DNA of 64,000 nucleotides, from contig NZ_JACOFX010000003.1 of the NCBI RefSeq assembly GCF_014284125.1, positions 248,001 through 312,000 on the forward strand. Reading direction: 5' to 3'. Shown piece by piece: positions 7,874 through 16,206 of this stretch (positions within the stretch are counted from its first letter, which is position 1; each line of letters opens with the position of its first letter). Made by a program: the position numbers and the translations under genes. The notes beneath the pieces are model-generated. The model had not been told where the DNA came from. It made no database searches and saw only the letters and a list, made by a program, of their open reading frames with translations. This stretch comes from Undibacterium umbellatum (GTDB lineage: Bacteria > Pseudomonadota > Gammaproteobacteria > Burkholderiales > Burkholderiaceae_D).

Positions 7874-8638
7874 TTAGCGTGCTTCAGGCAATATTGCACC
7901 TGGCAGCCATTTTTTATAAATGCGTTCAAAGCTGCCGTCGGCCTTCATATCGTCCAGGATTTTTTGCCAGCGGACGGCAACGCTGTCCGGTGTGTCACGT
8001 GAAAAGGCGATATATTGAACCGCCTGGGTAATTGTGGAGCCAGTCTCTATGTCATTGGCATTGAGGCCAACTGCCGATAGCGTATCAGCCAGCGTCACGT
8101 CGTCGAGAGCCATCAGGGGCGCACGTCCTGCCACCAGCATGCGCACGGCATCGGCTGGCGTTGGCACAGAATTGATATTGTTAAAGCCCATGCCGCGCAG
8201 CATTTGCTGTAAATACCATTCTCGCGGAATCAGGATGCGTTCGGCCCGTCTGGCCTGTTCCAGGTTATCAAGCCGCTGGCTGCCACGGCGGGTATAGAAA
8301 TGCGCTGTGGTTGCCGACACCGGGCCTACCCATTTGAAGAGTTTTTCACGCTCAGGCGTACGCGTGGTGACAAATAATCCTGTATTGGGTGTGGTCGTTG
8401 CATAGGCATAGGCTCTGGCCCAGGGCACGACTTCAATAGGGGCCTTGATGCCAAGGCGATTCATGATCTCTTCCACCACTTCCGTACCAAGGCCGGTAGC
8501 TTTGCTTTTTTGCGAAAAGGTGATAGGGGGATATTCTTCAGTATAGAACTTGAGTTGCGTTTCTTCCGCCATCGTCTCCAGGCTTGCCAGCATACAGAAC
8601 AGCAATGCGATCAGGCGACGAACTGGCTGAAAAGACAT
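7874..8638 (-). CDS. Orphan periplasmic substrate-binding protein (SBP_bac_3-like)
   Basis: A 254-residue exported protein with an N-terminal signal peptide (RRLIALLFCMLASLETMA, cut before EETQLKF). The mature part starts LKFYTEEYPPITF, like family 3 solute-binding proteins for polar amino acids. The motif VPWARAYAYATTTPNTGLF and the later EREKLFKWVGP recur in its paralogue at 53659-54495. No permease or ATPase gene is near, so it may serve a distant transporter or act as a sensor. A good Shine-Dalgarno (GAGGGGAAGA) precedes the ATG. Confidence 0.82.
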   Translation of the reverse strand: MSFQPVRRLIALLFCMLASLETMAEETQLKFYTEEYPPITFSQKSKATGLGTEVVEEIMNRLGIKAPIEVVPWARAYAYATTTPNTGLFVTTRTPEREKLFKWVGPVSATTAHFYTRRGSQRLDNLEQARRAERILIPREWYLQQMLRGMGFNNINSVPTPADAVRMLVAGRAPLMALDDVTLADTLSAVGLNANDIETGSTITQAVQYIAFSRDTPDSVAVRWQKILDDMKADGSFERIYKKWLPGAILPEAR

Positions 8639-8772
8639 GATCTTCCCCTCTTTGCATATGTGGTTTCAATATATGCAGGCGACAAACAGAAGTCAATTTT
8701 GTGAACAGGGGTGTGCAAATTCGCAAAAGCAGGATCAGCACTGCAATGCTGAAAATGTGCCTATAGCAGCTA

Positions 8773-8815
8773 CTGTCCAAATTGTCCAAATTGTCCAGAT
8801 TGTCCAGATTGTCCG
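8773..8815. repeat. Tandem 9-bp repeat, five units
   Basis: Five consecutive units of TGTCCAAAT/TGTCCAGAT lie between the divergent binding-protein and HAF-repeat genes. The remainder of 8639-8947 has no gene; a purine-rich Shine-Dalgarno (GAAAGGA) precedes the ATG at 8948. Confidence 0.85.
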
Positions 8816-8947
8816 ATCCCGGACATACATGCCAAGTCGTGCAAGGATAGTGGCATATAATAATCATTTATCTTTATTGCTACATAATAATCCTGTATAT
8901 TTGCCTGCAAATCTCCTGTACGACCCGCCTCCAGAAAGGATACTTGT

Positions 8948-10057
8948 ATGCATCATGCATTGCGTAGTTCTTTGATTCTGCTCGCTCTGATCGGTGGTAA
9001 TGCTGCTGCGACGAGTCATTCACTGGGTATAGAGCGCAAGCAGTATGGCGAATCGATAGCCTATGACATGAATGCTGCGGGGCAGGTAGCAGCAGTCATT
9101 AAGGAAAAGGACGGTACGCCACATGCCGTGTTTGTTCAGAATGGCAAGCTGATCAAACTGGAAATGCCTGGCGAAACTGAAAGTGAAGCCAAGCGCATCA
9201 ATGACAAGGGTGACATCGTCGGGTCTTCCAAAAAAGGCGATATCTGGAGGGCATTCATCCGCAATCGCGATCGTGAAGTAAAAGATCTCGGCACCCTGGG
9301 TGGCCCGCATAGCTATGGCGCTGCCATCAACAATGCTGGCATGGTCGCAGGGTTTTCTGACACACCTGATCGTGACTGGCATGCCTTTCTGTATCAGCCT
9401 GGCGAAGCACTGCAAGATCTGGGCACACTGGGCGGCAGGGTCAGTTATGCCAGCGGCATTAATAATGCTGGCGAGGTAACGGGTACCTCCATGATTACCG
9501 ATGGTTCACGCCATGCTTTTTTATATAAAAAAGACACGGGCATGGTCGATCTTGGCACGCTGGGTGGCCGCTATAGCGCAGGCACGGCCATCAATGACCA
9601 GGGCGCTGTGGTTGGCACTTCGGAGATGAAGGACCGTCGCTTGCATGCCTTTGTCCATGATGGCAAACAGATGGTAGACCTCGGTGCCAAGATAGGTTTT
9701 GGCGATAGCTTCGCGACGGGCATCAATAACGACGGCCACGTCGTCGGCGTTGTTGATACCCAGGACCTGCGTTTATCCTTCGTCTGGCGCGACAATAAAA
9801 TGACCTTGCATCCGGCTGGCAAAAGTTTGTACCTGACCAATGCCATCAATAACGTAGGCCAGGTCATAGGCGCAAGCTACGACCGCGGCCTGAACGCCGC
9901 CACCATGCCTTCCAATGCCATCCCCTTTGTTGATGTAGGGGGCCACAAGATACTTGGTTTTAATGTGCTCACTGTATTGGTTGCTGCAGCCATTGCCATC
10001 TTCCGTAAACGTATTAAGGGCTTGTTTTTCGAGAGCAGGCTGTTTTTCAGGACTTGA
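8948..10057 (+). CDS. HAF-repeat exported protein with C-terminal membrane anchor
   Basis: A 369-residue protein with a signal peptide (SSLILLALIGGNAAA, residues 8-22) and repeats of the HAF type. The core DLGTLGG recurs exactly every 44 residues at 113-119, 157-163 and 201-207, each followed by a YxxxINNxGxVxGxS strand; weaker repeats continue to about 310. The repeats probably form a beta-propeller-like surface. A hydrophobic segment at about 337-352, followed by RKRIK, would anchor the C-terminus. It resembles a sorting tail but has no PEP or LPxTG motif. Function unknown. Confidence 0.8.
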   Translation: MHHALRSSLILLALIGGNAAATSHSLGIERKQYGESIAYDMNAAGQVAAVIKEKDGTPHAVFVQNGKLIKLEMPGETESEAKRINDKGDIVGSSKKGDIWRAFIRNRDREVKDLGTLGGPHSYGAAINNAGMVAGFSDTPDRDWHAFLYQPGEALQDLGTLGGRVSYASGINNAGEVTGTSMITDGSRHAFLYKKDTGMVDLGTLGGRYSAGTAINDQGAVVGTSEMKDRRLHAFVHDGKQMVDLGAKIGFGDSFATGINNDGHVVGVVDTQDLRLSFVWRDNKMTLHPAGKSLYLTNAINNVGQVIGASYDRGLNAATMPSNAIPFVDVGGHKILGFNVLTVLVAAAIAIFRKRIKGLFFESRLFFRT

Positions 10058-10211
10058 TGCACTTTAATTGCTGAACCCAGGCAAGATATGCAATACAGTT
10101 ATTGCAAGTATTTGTATTACCGCCTGGGCGATGCATAGCGGCAAAGAAATCGTAGCAAAGAAGTGTAAAAAGCCCGGCAAATTTTACGAACATCCTATCT
10201 ATCCATAAACC

Positions 10212-10622
10212 ATGCAAGCCAGATACAAACTCATCTTTATCTTGACCGCAGCTCTGAGCACAACCCTTTCATTACCCGCATATGGCAGGGCTGAACCAGC
10301 GCGCAGTGCCGAATATAACAAGTGCATGGACAAATCAGAGGGGGTTGACCCGGTCATGCTTGATTGCATTTCAGCTGAATACACCCGTGTCGACAAACGC
10401 CTGAATAATGCCTATAAAAAACTGATGGCTAAACTCAATGCAGAGCGGAAAAAGGAATTGCAGGAAGCGCAGCGTCTATGGCTGAAATTTACAGATGCCA
10501 ATTGTCAATTTTATTATGATCCCGACGGCGGCACATCTGCCAGATTGAACGCGAATGAATGCAGCGTAACAGTCAGAATATTGAGAGCAGAAGAGCTTGA
10601 GTCTCTCACTCCACACCATTGA
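10212..10622 (+). CDS. LprI-like lysozyme-inhibitor-domain protein (DUF1311)
   Basis: A 136-residue exported protein. The signal peptide is residues 1 to about 25 (IFILTAALSTTLSLPAYG). The mature part carries the DUF1311/LprI pattern: MLDCISAEYTRVDKRLNNAYKKLMAKL, then LQEAQRLWLKFTDANC, with four cysteines likely paired in the periplasm. Members in mycobacteria inhibit lysozyme; in proteobacteria the role is mostly untested. It stands alone, about 150 bp after the HAF-repeat gene. Confidence 0.85.
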   Translation: MQARYKLIFILTAALSTTLSLPAYGRAEPARSAEYNKCMDKSEGVDPVMLDCISAEYTRVDKRLNNAYKKLMAKLNAERKKELQEAQRLWLKFTDANCQFYYDPDGGTSARLNANECSVTVRILRAEELESLTPHH

Positions 10623-10759
10623 ATTCAGTGAATTATTACATCCTGCCAGTGACGGACTAGCACAGACTGCAGAGTAAGCACAACAGACCGCCTGCTCTGA
10701 TCATTATGGCGCGGATAGCATGTCAGATGACAGGCTTATCCCGCACCATGTCGATGTTT

Positions 10760-12301
10760 TTATTTGTCGATTGCCGGTTTAAAGGCTGCAACCTGTTTAA
10801 GCAGGCTTTCCAGCCCGCCATAGACACTGATCTTATCGATCTTCTCAGTCATTTTTTCCAGTGTCTCCAGTTCCTTGAGACGCAAGGCAACCGGATTATC
10901 TTCCATCACTCTTGAGGTATTCATGAGTGATCTGGTGGCTGCGGTTTCTTCGCGACGCCGTATCACATTCGCTTGCGCGGCTTTTTCTGCTTCTACTACC
11001 TTGCCCAGCATGGTTTTTATCTCACCCGGCAAGATCAGATCCTTGATACCCAGGCTGACTATTTCTATGCCCTGGACTTGCGCTTTTTGAGCAACATAGT
11101 GCAATATCTGTTCATCAGTTTCATTCTTGTTTTCCAGCAGACCATCGAGGGTCTTGCCACCTACTGCAGCCCTTAGTGCAAACTGGATTTCCTTGTAGAT
11201 GAAGTCTTTGTAATCATTCAGGCTGGCCAGCATCAGGGGTGCGTCTGTGATTTTATATCCTGCCGTGACATTGACGCGTAAAGGCACCTTGTCTTGTGTC
11301 AGCATTTCCTGGCCGGTAATTTCCAGCGTTGTGAGACGCGTATCAATGACTGTCAGGCTCAAACGGTTTCCACCGTGCCAGTAGGCATAAAAACCTGGTT
11401 TTAAGCTGGCATGGAAAACGCCGTCAATGTACAACATGCCCACATGTTCTGAAGGCACTTCGTAACTTGTGATGTGTGGTGCCAGCAACTTCGCATTATT
11501 GGCGTTGCTGCGCATAGCCAGAACGATGTGGCTTTCAATTGCGCGTGGTGCCTGTGCCAGTGAAATCAATTCCAGCTTCAGGTCGCTACTGGCAAGCGCG
11601 GGTGTTGCCTGGCCAGTGACATGCACCAATTCATTCTTGTCCCACCAGACCGCCAGTTGCTGGTCACTGGTTTCTATCTTGTTCAGTTGTGCTGACAAAA
11701 CTGGATGTTCGCTGGCGACGATGGCATGCACGACATCTTTGGCATCTATCACTTGAGATTGCCGGCAAATCGTCAACTTTGTCTTGGGCAAAACATCGAA
11801 ATAAGCATGTCTGCCAGGCAGTAGAAAATCACTGAAGCTTTCTTCTGCAAACAACAAACCATACGCTCCTGCCGGTATGGTAGCCTGCTTGACGCAGCCA
11901 ACTGACACGCCGATGGGAATTTGCTTTAGCCACTCCACAGGTACCTTCAAGTCAGGCGTTATATTTGCCCTGAATACTTTGATGCCCAGACCCTGCTTCC
12001 AGAAAGCGCGCAGGGAATTTGGTGTCACGCACAGAAATTGCTGGCCACTGCAAACGAGCGCCACTTCATCATGGCCCGTGCGGACAATTTCCAGATCTGT
12101 TGCCAGTGCAGCCCCATGATGTGAGCTGATCCACTCAAGGTCAGCAATGTTTGCCGGGAAATCAGTCAGATTGCCAAGCTCTACTCGCTTGGACCTGGGC
12201 AAAAAATAACTGCCCTTGACAAGAATTTTTTCAAAACCGCTACGGCCATATAAAAGACCAATCTGGTGGTCTTGAATTATTTTTCTGAGGAACATAGACA
12301 T
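10760..12301 (-). CDS. SPFH/Band 7 (slipin-like) protein with triplicated N-terminal module
   Basis: A 513-residue protein. The SPFH core lies at about 284-440 (EHVGMLYIDGVFHASLKPGF, then DKVPLRVNVTAGYKITD and a long helix rich in A/E/K: VVEAEKAAQANVIRRREETAATRS), the pattern of stomatin/slipin proteins that scaffold membranes. Unlike ordinary slipins it has no N-terminal hydrophobic hairpin. Instead the opening beta module (GLLY...G...LPG.) appears three times, near residues 14-36, 147-169 and 287-309. ATG 12301 is chosen over TTG 12307. No NfeD-type protease gene adjoins. Confidence 0.75.
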   Translation of the reverse strand: MSMFLRKIIQDHQIGLLYGRSGFEKILVKGSYFLPRSKRVELGNLTDFPANIADLEWISSHHGAALATDLEIVRTGHDEVALVCSGQQFLCVTPNSLRAFWKQGLGIKVFRANITPDLKVPVEWLKQIPIGVSVGCVKQATIPAGAYGLLFAEESFSDFLLPGRHAYFDVLPKTKLTICRQSQVIDAKDVVHAIVASEHPVLSAQLNKIETSDQQLAVWWDKNELVHVTGQATPALASSDLKLELISLAQAPRAIESHIVLAMRSNANNAKLLAPHITSYEVPSEHVGMLYIDGVFHASLKPGFYAYWHGGNRLSLTVIDTRLTTLEITGQEMLTQDKVPLRVNVTAGYKITDAPLMLASLNDYKDFIYKEIQFALRAAVGGKTLDGLLENKNETDEQILHYVAQKAQVQGIEIVSLGIKDLILPGEIKTMLGKVVEAEKAAQANVIRRREETAATRSLMNTSRVMEDNPVALRLKELETLEKMTEKIDKISVYGGLESLLKQVAAFKPAIDK

Positions 12302-12307
12302 TCTCAA

Positions 12308-13040
12308 TGAAGATAAATATTTCGTCGGACGAACTCAAGAAGCCGGGGCAAGAAAAAACTATGTAAGTCAGTCAGGCGAAAACACACTGACACACATCAG
12401 CTTTGAGCAGAACAGCCTCAAGAGAACTATCCCCGCAGCATGGCGGATGACCGTGCATGTAAGGTGCCGCAATCTTGCTTCTCGTACGCTCGCCAGAGAA
12501 ACGGCAGCAAAAGCACTGCTTCCATTTTCCTGGCCTTGATAGTTTGAATTAAGAACCGGGACACATACATGGTAACAATCATGCGAAGCGATGCTGCGTT
12601 GTCCAGGCGCATACAAACTGAATACTTGAGTTTGCATGTTCAAGAACAGGAAAGCAGTTCCCTTGAGGATTACTACTGATGTATTACACATTTTTACTTC
12701 AATCAGATTATGAGTCTGAGGCTCATCTTTGAGCATGGTTGCGTAGTATAGGAATCGAACCTAATAACAGTTGTCTGGTGCGGTACACAAACGCATAAAA
12801 TACGCTGTGCCAGCCTGAACCCATGAGTCAGAACCTCTGCAATCAGACAACTTAGTTCCCACCGAGGAAACGCAAAGTGAGTATAGCCTGAGTTGATTGT
12901 GTTGAGATTTGGAAAATCAAAAAAAATTTTGCCTGATGCACACCAAGGTTTTATATATTTGTTTCCCCGCCATTTTTGACCAGGCCCTTGTGATGGTTTA
13001 TGCTGGATAATCGATCCGGCACACTTTAACGATAAAAACC
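12308..13040. other. 733-bp gap with a possible structured RNA at 12737-12880
   Basis: No convincing gene is present. Between 12768 and 12852 the 9-bp arms AGTTGTCTG and CAGACAACT enclose two weaker hairpins (GGTACACA/TGTGCC near 12783-12811 and CTGA/TCAG near 12814-12831). Read on the minus strand, TATACT near 12887-12892 could be a -10, and TTAGG-TTCGATT-CCTAT (12745-12761) looks like a tRNA T-arm with no other tRNA part recognisable. A minus-strand 122-codon frame at 12368-12736 has no family features. The RNA call is speculative. Confidence 0.25.
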
Positions 13041-13544
13041 ATGACTACGCTTAACGAAGCCTGGGACGAACGACTGGCTGCCTTATGGGCAGCGCTCGAT
13101 ACTATGCCGGTACAGGATTTCATTGCAGGCATCGATGCAATGGCTGCCGAGCTACCGCAAGGTGCTGCCATTGGCCTGTTTGAGCGTGGTGCTGCGCGAG
13201 ACTCTTGCGGTTTTCCTCAGCTTGCCATTCCTCTGTATCAGGCAGCACTGGACGCTGAACTGACGGGTTTGCGGCGTCGCCGGGCAAATATACAGATGGC
13301 CAGCTCCTTGCGTTATCTGGGTGATCCGCAAATTGCGGCGGATTTGCTGTTTGCAGAAATGCAGATGGGCAGTGATGAACTCGATGCTGCGGTACGCGGC
13401 TTTCTGGCCCTGGCGCTGGCTGACCTTGGGCGCGAACGCGAGGCGCTGGCGATCAGCCTGACAGCCTTGTCGACTTATCTGCCACGCTACAACCGTTCGC
13501 TGGCGAGGTACGCGCAAGGTTTGGTAGAAAAATCGACTGACTGA
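13041..13544 (+). CDS. Tetratricopeptide-repeat protein
   Basis: A 167-residue soluble helical protein. Helix pairs with TPR spacing are visible: IGLFERGAARDSCGFPQLAIPLYQAALD, RRRANIQMASSLRYLGDPQIAADLLFAEM and AVRGFLALALADLGREREALAISLTAL. It lacks a signal peptide. Proteins of this kind act as adaptor scaffolds; no partner is evident from the neighbours, which are a gene-poor stretch and a pair of repeats. The ATG at 13041 is the first in frame after a long gap. Confidence 0.7.
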   Translation: MTTLNEAWDERLAALWAALDTMPVQDFIAGIDAMAAELPQGAAIGLFERGAARDSCGFPQLAIPLYQAALDAELTGLRRRRANIQMASSLRYLGDPQIAADLLFAEMQMGSDELDAAVRGFLALALADLGREREALAISLTALSTYLPRYNRSLARYAQGLVEKSTD

Positions 13545-13565
13545 GGATGCGCACAATATTCTTAG

Positions 13566-13744
13566 GTAGGTGCGATTAGCTTTGCGTAATCGCACGTTTG
13601 TGATGACTGAAAAATTTCTGCAAATCCCCTTATACGCGAGAGGATTTTCCCCTGGAGTGTGTCCGATGAAGCGGTCACGCTTTTCATTGCGAGCTTTACT
13701 CGTTAATCACATACGTGCGATTACGCTGGGCTAATCGCACCTAC
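13566..13744. repeat. Inverted pair of REP-like hairpins
   Basis: Copy 1 (13566-13596) is GTAGGTGCGATTAGCTTTGC followed by TAATCGCACG; each copy is itself a hairpin (TGCGATTA/TAATCGCA). Copy 2 (13714-13744) is the same element inverted. The pair brackets about 115 bp in the gap between the TPR gene and the 3' end of the kinase gene, a layout like the BIMEs of other proteobacteria. Confidence 0.75.
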
Positions 13745-13770
13745 AACTGGGGTAATTTACTCGCGCGGCT

Positions 13771-14739
13771 TCACAGCGGAAACATCTGTTTCGCAACCCG
13801 TTCCCAAGTGTCACGCTGCCCGATGGCAGGCACTTGCTGCATGCAAAACATGACATCAGAATCCGGCCTGATCAGCATATAAGCGGTCAACTGGCGTTGC
13901 AAATCTGTTGCGTTGATATCTCCAATCTCACCGTAAGCCTGTAACAGGGACTTGAGCAGCAAATGGTTACCTTGCGCCATGAATATCATGGGCGTCAAGA
14001 TTTCCAGTCTGTCGCTATTGCCGACGATGGCATCACCAAAGTCGAGCAAGCCGCTTAACTTCCAAACGTCTTGTTCCTGCTTCGCCATTAAATTCCAGGG
14101 GTGTATGTCCATGTGGATAAAGCGCGGATCACCTGCGCTGGCAAAGTCTCCGGCAGCTTCTAGATACGGCATGACTTGTGCAAGCAAGCCTTCAGGCATT
14201 TTCCTGCGCTGGTGTCTGGCCATACAAGCTGCGATTAGCTCTTGTATATACGCTGGCCAGTCCACCCGGATGGCGATGTCTGCATCAAACTGTACGTGAC
14301 GCAATTCACGCAAGAGCTGGCCGGTCTGGACCATGATGGATTGTTTCTGTTCCAGATCCAGTGACGGCCATATGTCGGCCAGCAAAGTACCTTGCAAACG
14401 GCTGAAGATCACGAATACCCAATGATCAATTTCACCGCTGGCGATCAGGCTGGGCGTCTGCACTGAGAGTTTGCCGTCAAGCAGTGGCGCAACCAGGATT
14501 TCCTTATCCCCCTGGCGACGCCAGTTGGGGGGCACGAGTTTGACGATCACTCCATCACCCAGCCCGAACAAGGCATTCGCACCCAGCGGTATCTTCTCCC
14601 AGGTGCCAGGCGGCAGGCCGAATGTCTGTTGAAGATGCTCCAGTACCTGCATCCAGTCTGCCAAAGGCGTATTTGCTATGAAGTCATTGCAGGCAGGATT
14701 ATTGAGATTTTGCGGGAGGCAATTGAGGATTATTGTCAT
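13771..14739 (-). CDS. Aminoglycoside phosphotransferase (APH)-like kinase
   Basis: A 322-residue protein of the APH/choline kinase fold. The catalytic loop is FIHMDIHPWNLM (HxDxxxxN) and the metal-binding segment is LLDFGDAIVGN. The N-lobe includes VIVKLVPP with the ATP-binding Lys. The true substrate (antibiotic, homoserine, sugar or other) cannot be read from sequence. I start it at ATG 14739; a longer frame to 14862 would run through the terminator of the upstream gene and has no Shine-Dalgarno. Confidence 0.78.
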   Translation of the reverse strand: MTIILNCLPQNLNNPACNDFIANTPLADWMQVLEHLQQTFGLPPGTWEKIPLGANALFGLGDGVIVKLVPPNWRRQGDKEILVAPLLDGKLSVQTPSLIASGEIDHWVFVIFSRLQGTLLADIWPSLDLEQKQSIMVQTGQLLRELRHVQFDADIAIRVDWPAYIQELIAACMARHQRRKMPEGLLAQVMPYLEAAGDFASAGDPRFIHMDIHPWNLMAKQEQDVWKLSGLLDFGDAIVGNSDRLEILTPMIFMAQGNHLLLKSLLQAYGEIGDINATDLQRQLTAYMLIRPDSDVMFCMQQVPAIGQRDTWERVAKQMFPL

Positions 14740-14786
14740 TGAAATTTGTGTACAGAAATAGTTTCTTGTCAAAGCCAAAACTAACT

Positions 14787-14815
14787 TAAAAGTAGCGGGG
14801 CCACCAAGGTCCCGC
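14787..14815 (-). terminator. Rho-independent terminator after the BNR lipoprotein gene
   Basis: Read on the minus strand, GCGGGACC-TTGG-TGGCCCCGC forms a GC-rich stem and is followed by TACTTTTAAG. It lies about 30 bp past the stop of the gene at 14846-15988, and argues for the shorter start of the downstream kinase. Confidence 0.7.
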
Positions 14816-14845
14816 ACCCATTCAAAATAGAAGCCAGCAAGCCCA

Positions 14846-15988
14846 TCAAGGCAAACGCGCATTGTCCTGCTTGATTTTGAACACCTCTGTCCCTATCGCA
14901 TAGCCGACAAAACCCTTGCCTGTTGGTAGCAGGCGTATCTTGTTGACGGCGCGGCCCATGGGAATGTGTTTCCAGCTCAGGCCGCCATCAGTGGTTTGAT
15001 AGCCGCCGTCCATGGCACCTACCCAGCCAGTGTTGGCATCGATGAAGCCAACACCAAATTCTCTTACCTTGATGTCATTGACCAGGGGGATTTCTTTCCA
15101 GCTCAGGCCACCGTCTTCTGTCTTGGCAACATAGCGCTGGCTGGTGGCCGGGTCCGGGTTGTAGCTTTGTATCGTCACATAGCCGGTATCGCGGGTCGGG
15201 AAGCTGGCTTTCCAGGTTAGCTCATACGGGCGGCTGGATTCATAGACGGTCTTCCAGCTTGCACCACCATCTTTGGTCATGATGATGCGGGCACGGGATT
15301 TTTCCGTGTCGCTGCTGGATGCGCCAAACACAAAACCTGTCATCGCATCAAAGAATTTGACGTCGAGTATCATGCCTGTGTAAGGCGTCATGTCTATGCT
15401 TTTCCAACTGGAGCCGCCATCAAGCGAGCGCAGCAAAGTCGCCGGGCCACCGACGCGGCCACCAGCATGGATGATGGTGCGCTTATCGAGTACGCCAGAA
15501 TTGATGAATTTATTGTGCAGTATGTCAATGGCGCACAGACCCTTGATCTGTATGCCTTCCTGCCCTTTGGCAACTTGCCAGCTGACACCGCCATCACGGG
15601 TTTCATACAGCGCCGTGGTATCGGTAACACCAGGAAAATAATCCGTACCGATGTTGCCAGCATAGCCGTGCATGGCATCGACAAAACCTACCGTGCGAAA
15701 AAATGTGCCGGGTCTGGATAATTGTTCCAGCCAGTTCTGGCCACCATCCGTGGTTTTGTAAATCTTGCCTGCACCATTCACATACCAGCCCAAGTCAGGC
15801 TGGACAAAGAAAATATCATCCTGCTTGCCCTTATAGGCAACAGTATTGAGTTTGCTCCAGGCCGCATCAGCGCTCAGTTGATAACGCGGTGTGGTGGCCT
15901 GTGGTGCCGTGCTGCATGCCGCCAGGCCCATGCACAACAAGCCAATGAGTATTGTCGCCGTCCAGATCTTTTGTGGTTTGGTTTTCAT
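14846..15988 (-). CDS. YCF48/BNR-repeat lipoprotein
   Basis: A 380-residue lipoprotein. The signal ends in a lipobox (LIGLLCMGLAAC, Cys near 25). The mature part is a run of BNR/YCF48-type blades with T-x-D-G-G-x-x-W motifs (TTDGGQNW, TRDGGVSW, SLDGGSSW, TKDGGASW, TEDGGLSW, TTDGGLSW), giving a six- or seven-bladed propeller like the photosystem assembly factor Ycf48. In non-photosynthetic bacteria such proteins are of unknown function. A second BNR protein without lipobox lies at 46140-47174. The gene is monocistronic, with its own terminator. Confidence 0.85.
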   Translation of the reverse strand: MKTKPQKIWTATILIGLLCMGLAACSTAPQATTPRYQLSADAAWSKLNTVAYKGKQDDIFFVQPDLGWYVNGAGKIYKTTDGGQNWLEQLSRPGTFFRTVGFVDAMHGYAGNIGTDYFPGVTDTTALYETRDGGVSWQVAKGQEGIQIKGLCAIDILHNKFINSGVLDKRTIIHAGGRVGGPATLLRSLDGGSSWKSIDMTPYTGMILDVKFFDAMTGFVFGASSSDTEKSRARIIMTKDGGASWKTVYESSRPYELTWKASFPTRDTGYVTIQSYNPDPATSQRYVAKTEDGGLSWKEIPLVNDIKVREFGVGFIDANTGWVGAMDGGYQTTDGGLSWKHIPMGRAVNKIRLLPTGKGFVGYAIGTEVFKIKQDNARLP

Positions 15989-16206
15989 TTTTATTCTTGA
16001 TGGAAGTGATGGAAACGCTTGGACATGTCGGGATGGCGGAAGTTTCTTGAACTGTTTAGTGCCTGGGGAAATGTTTGATGGGGTATTGCGTATGTGACGA
16101 TGCAGCTTAAACAGCCTTTTGTCAGAGATGCGTCAATCAAAAATATAGTCTTGGGCTGTGCCTAACCTTACGAGGCATTGCCCAATTTTGATCTATCAGT
16201 TGTACC

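Noticed and set aside
8773..8815. Tandem repeats considered as a CRISPR array
   Set aside because: The unit is 9 bp with no spacers and no cas genes are in the window.
12368..12736. 122-codon minus-strand ORF in the gap after the SPFH gene
   Set aside because: Its product is Cys/His/Leu-rich without a recognisable domain, and no Shine-Dalgarno is seen at the start; it is kept only as part of the gap description.
12745..12761. tRNA-like T-arm (GGTTCGATTCC on the minus strand)
   Set aside because: No acceptor stem of seven pairs, D-arm or anticodon arm could be laid out around it, so it is not called as a tRNA.
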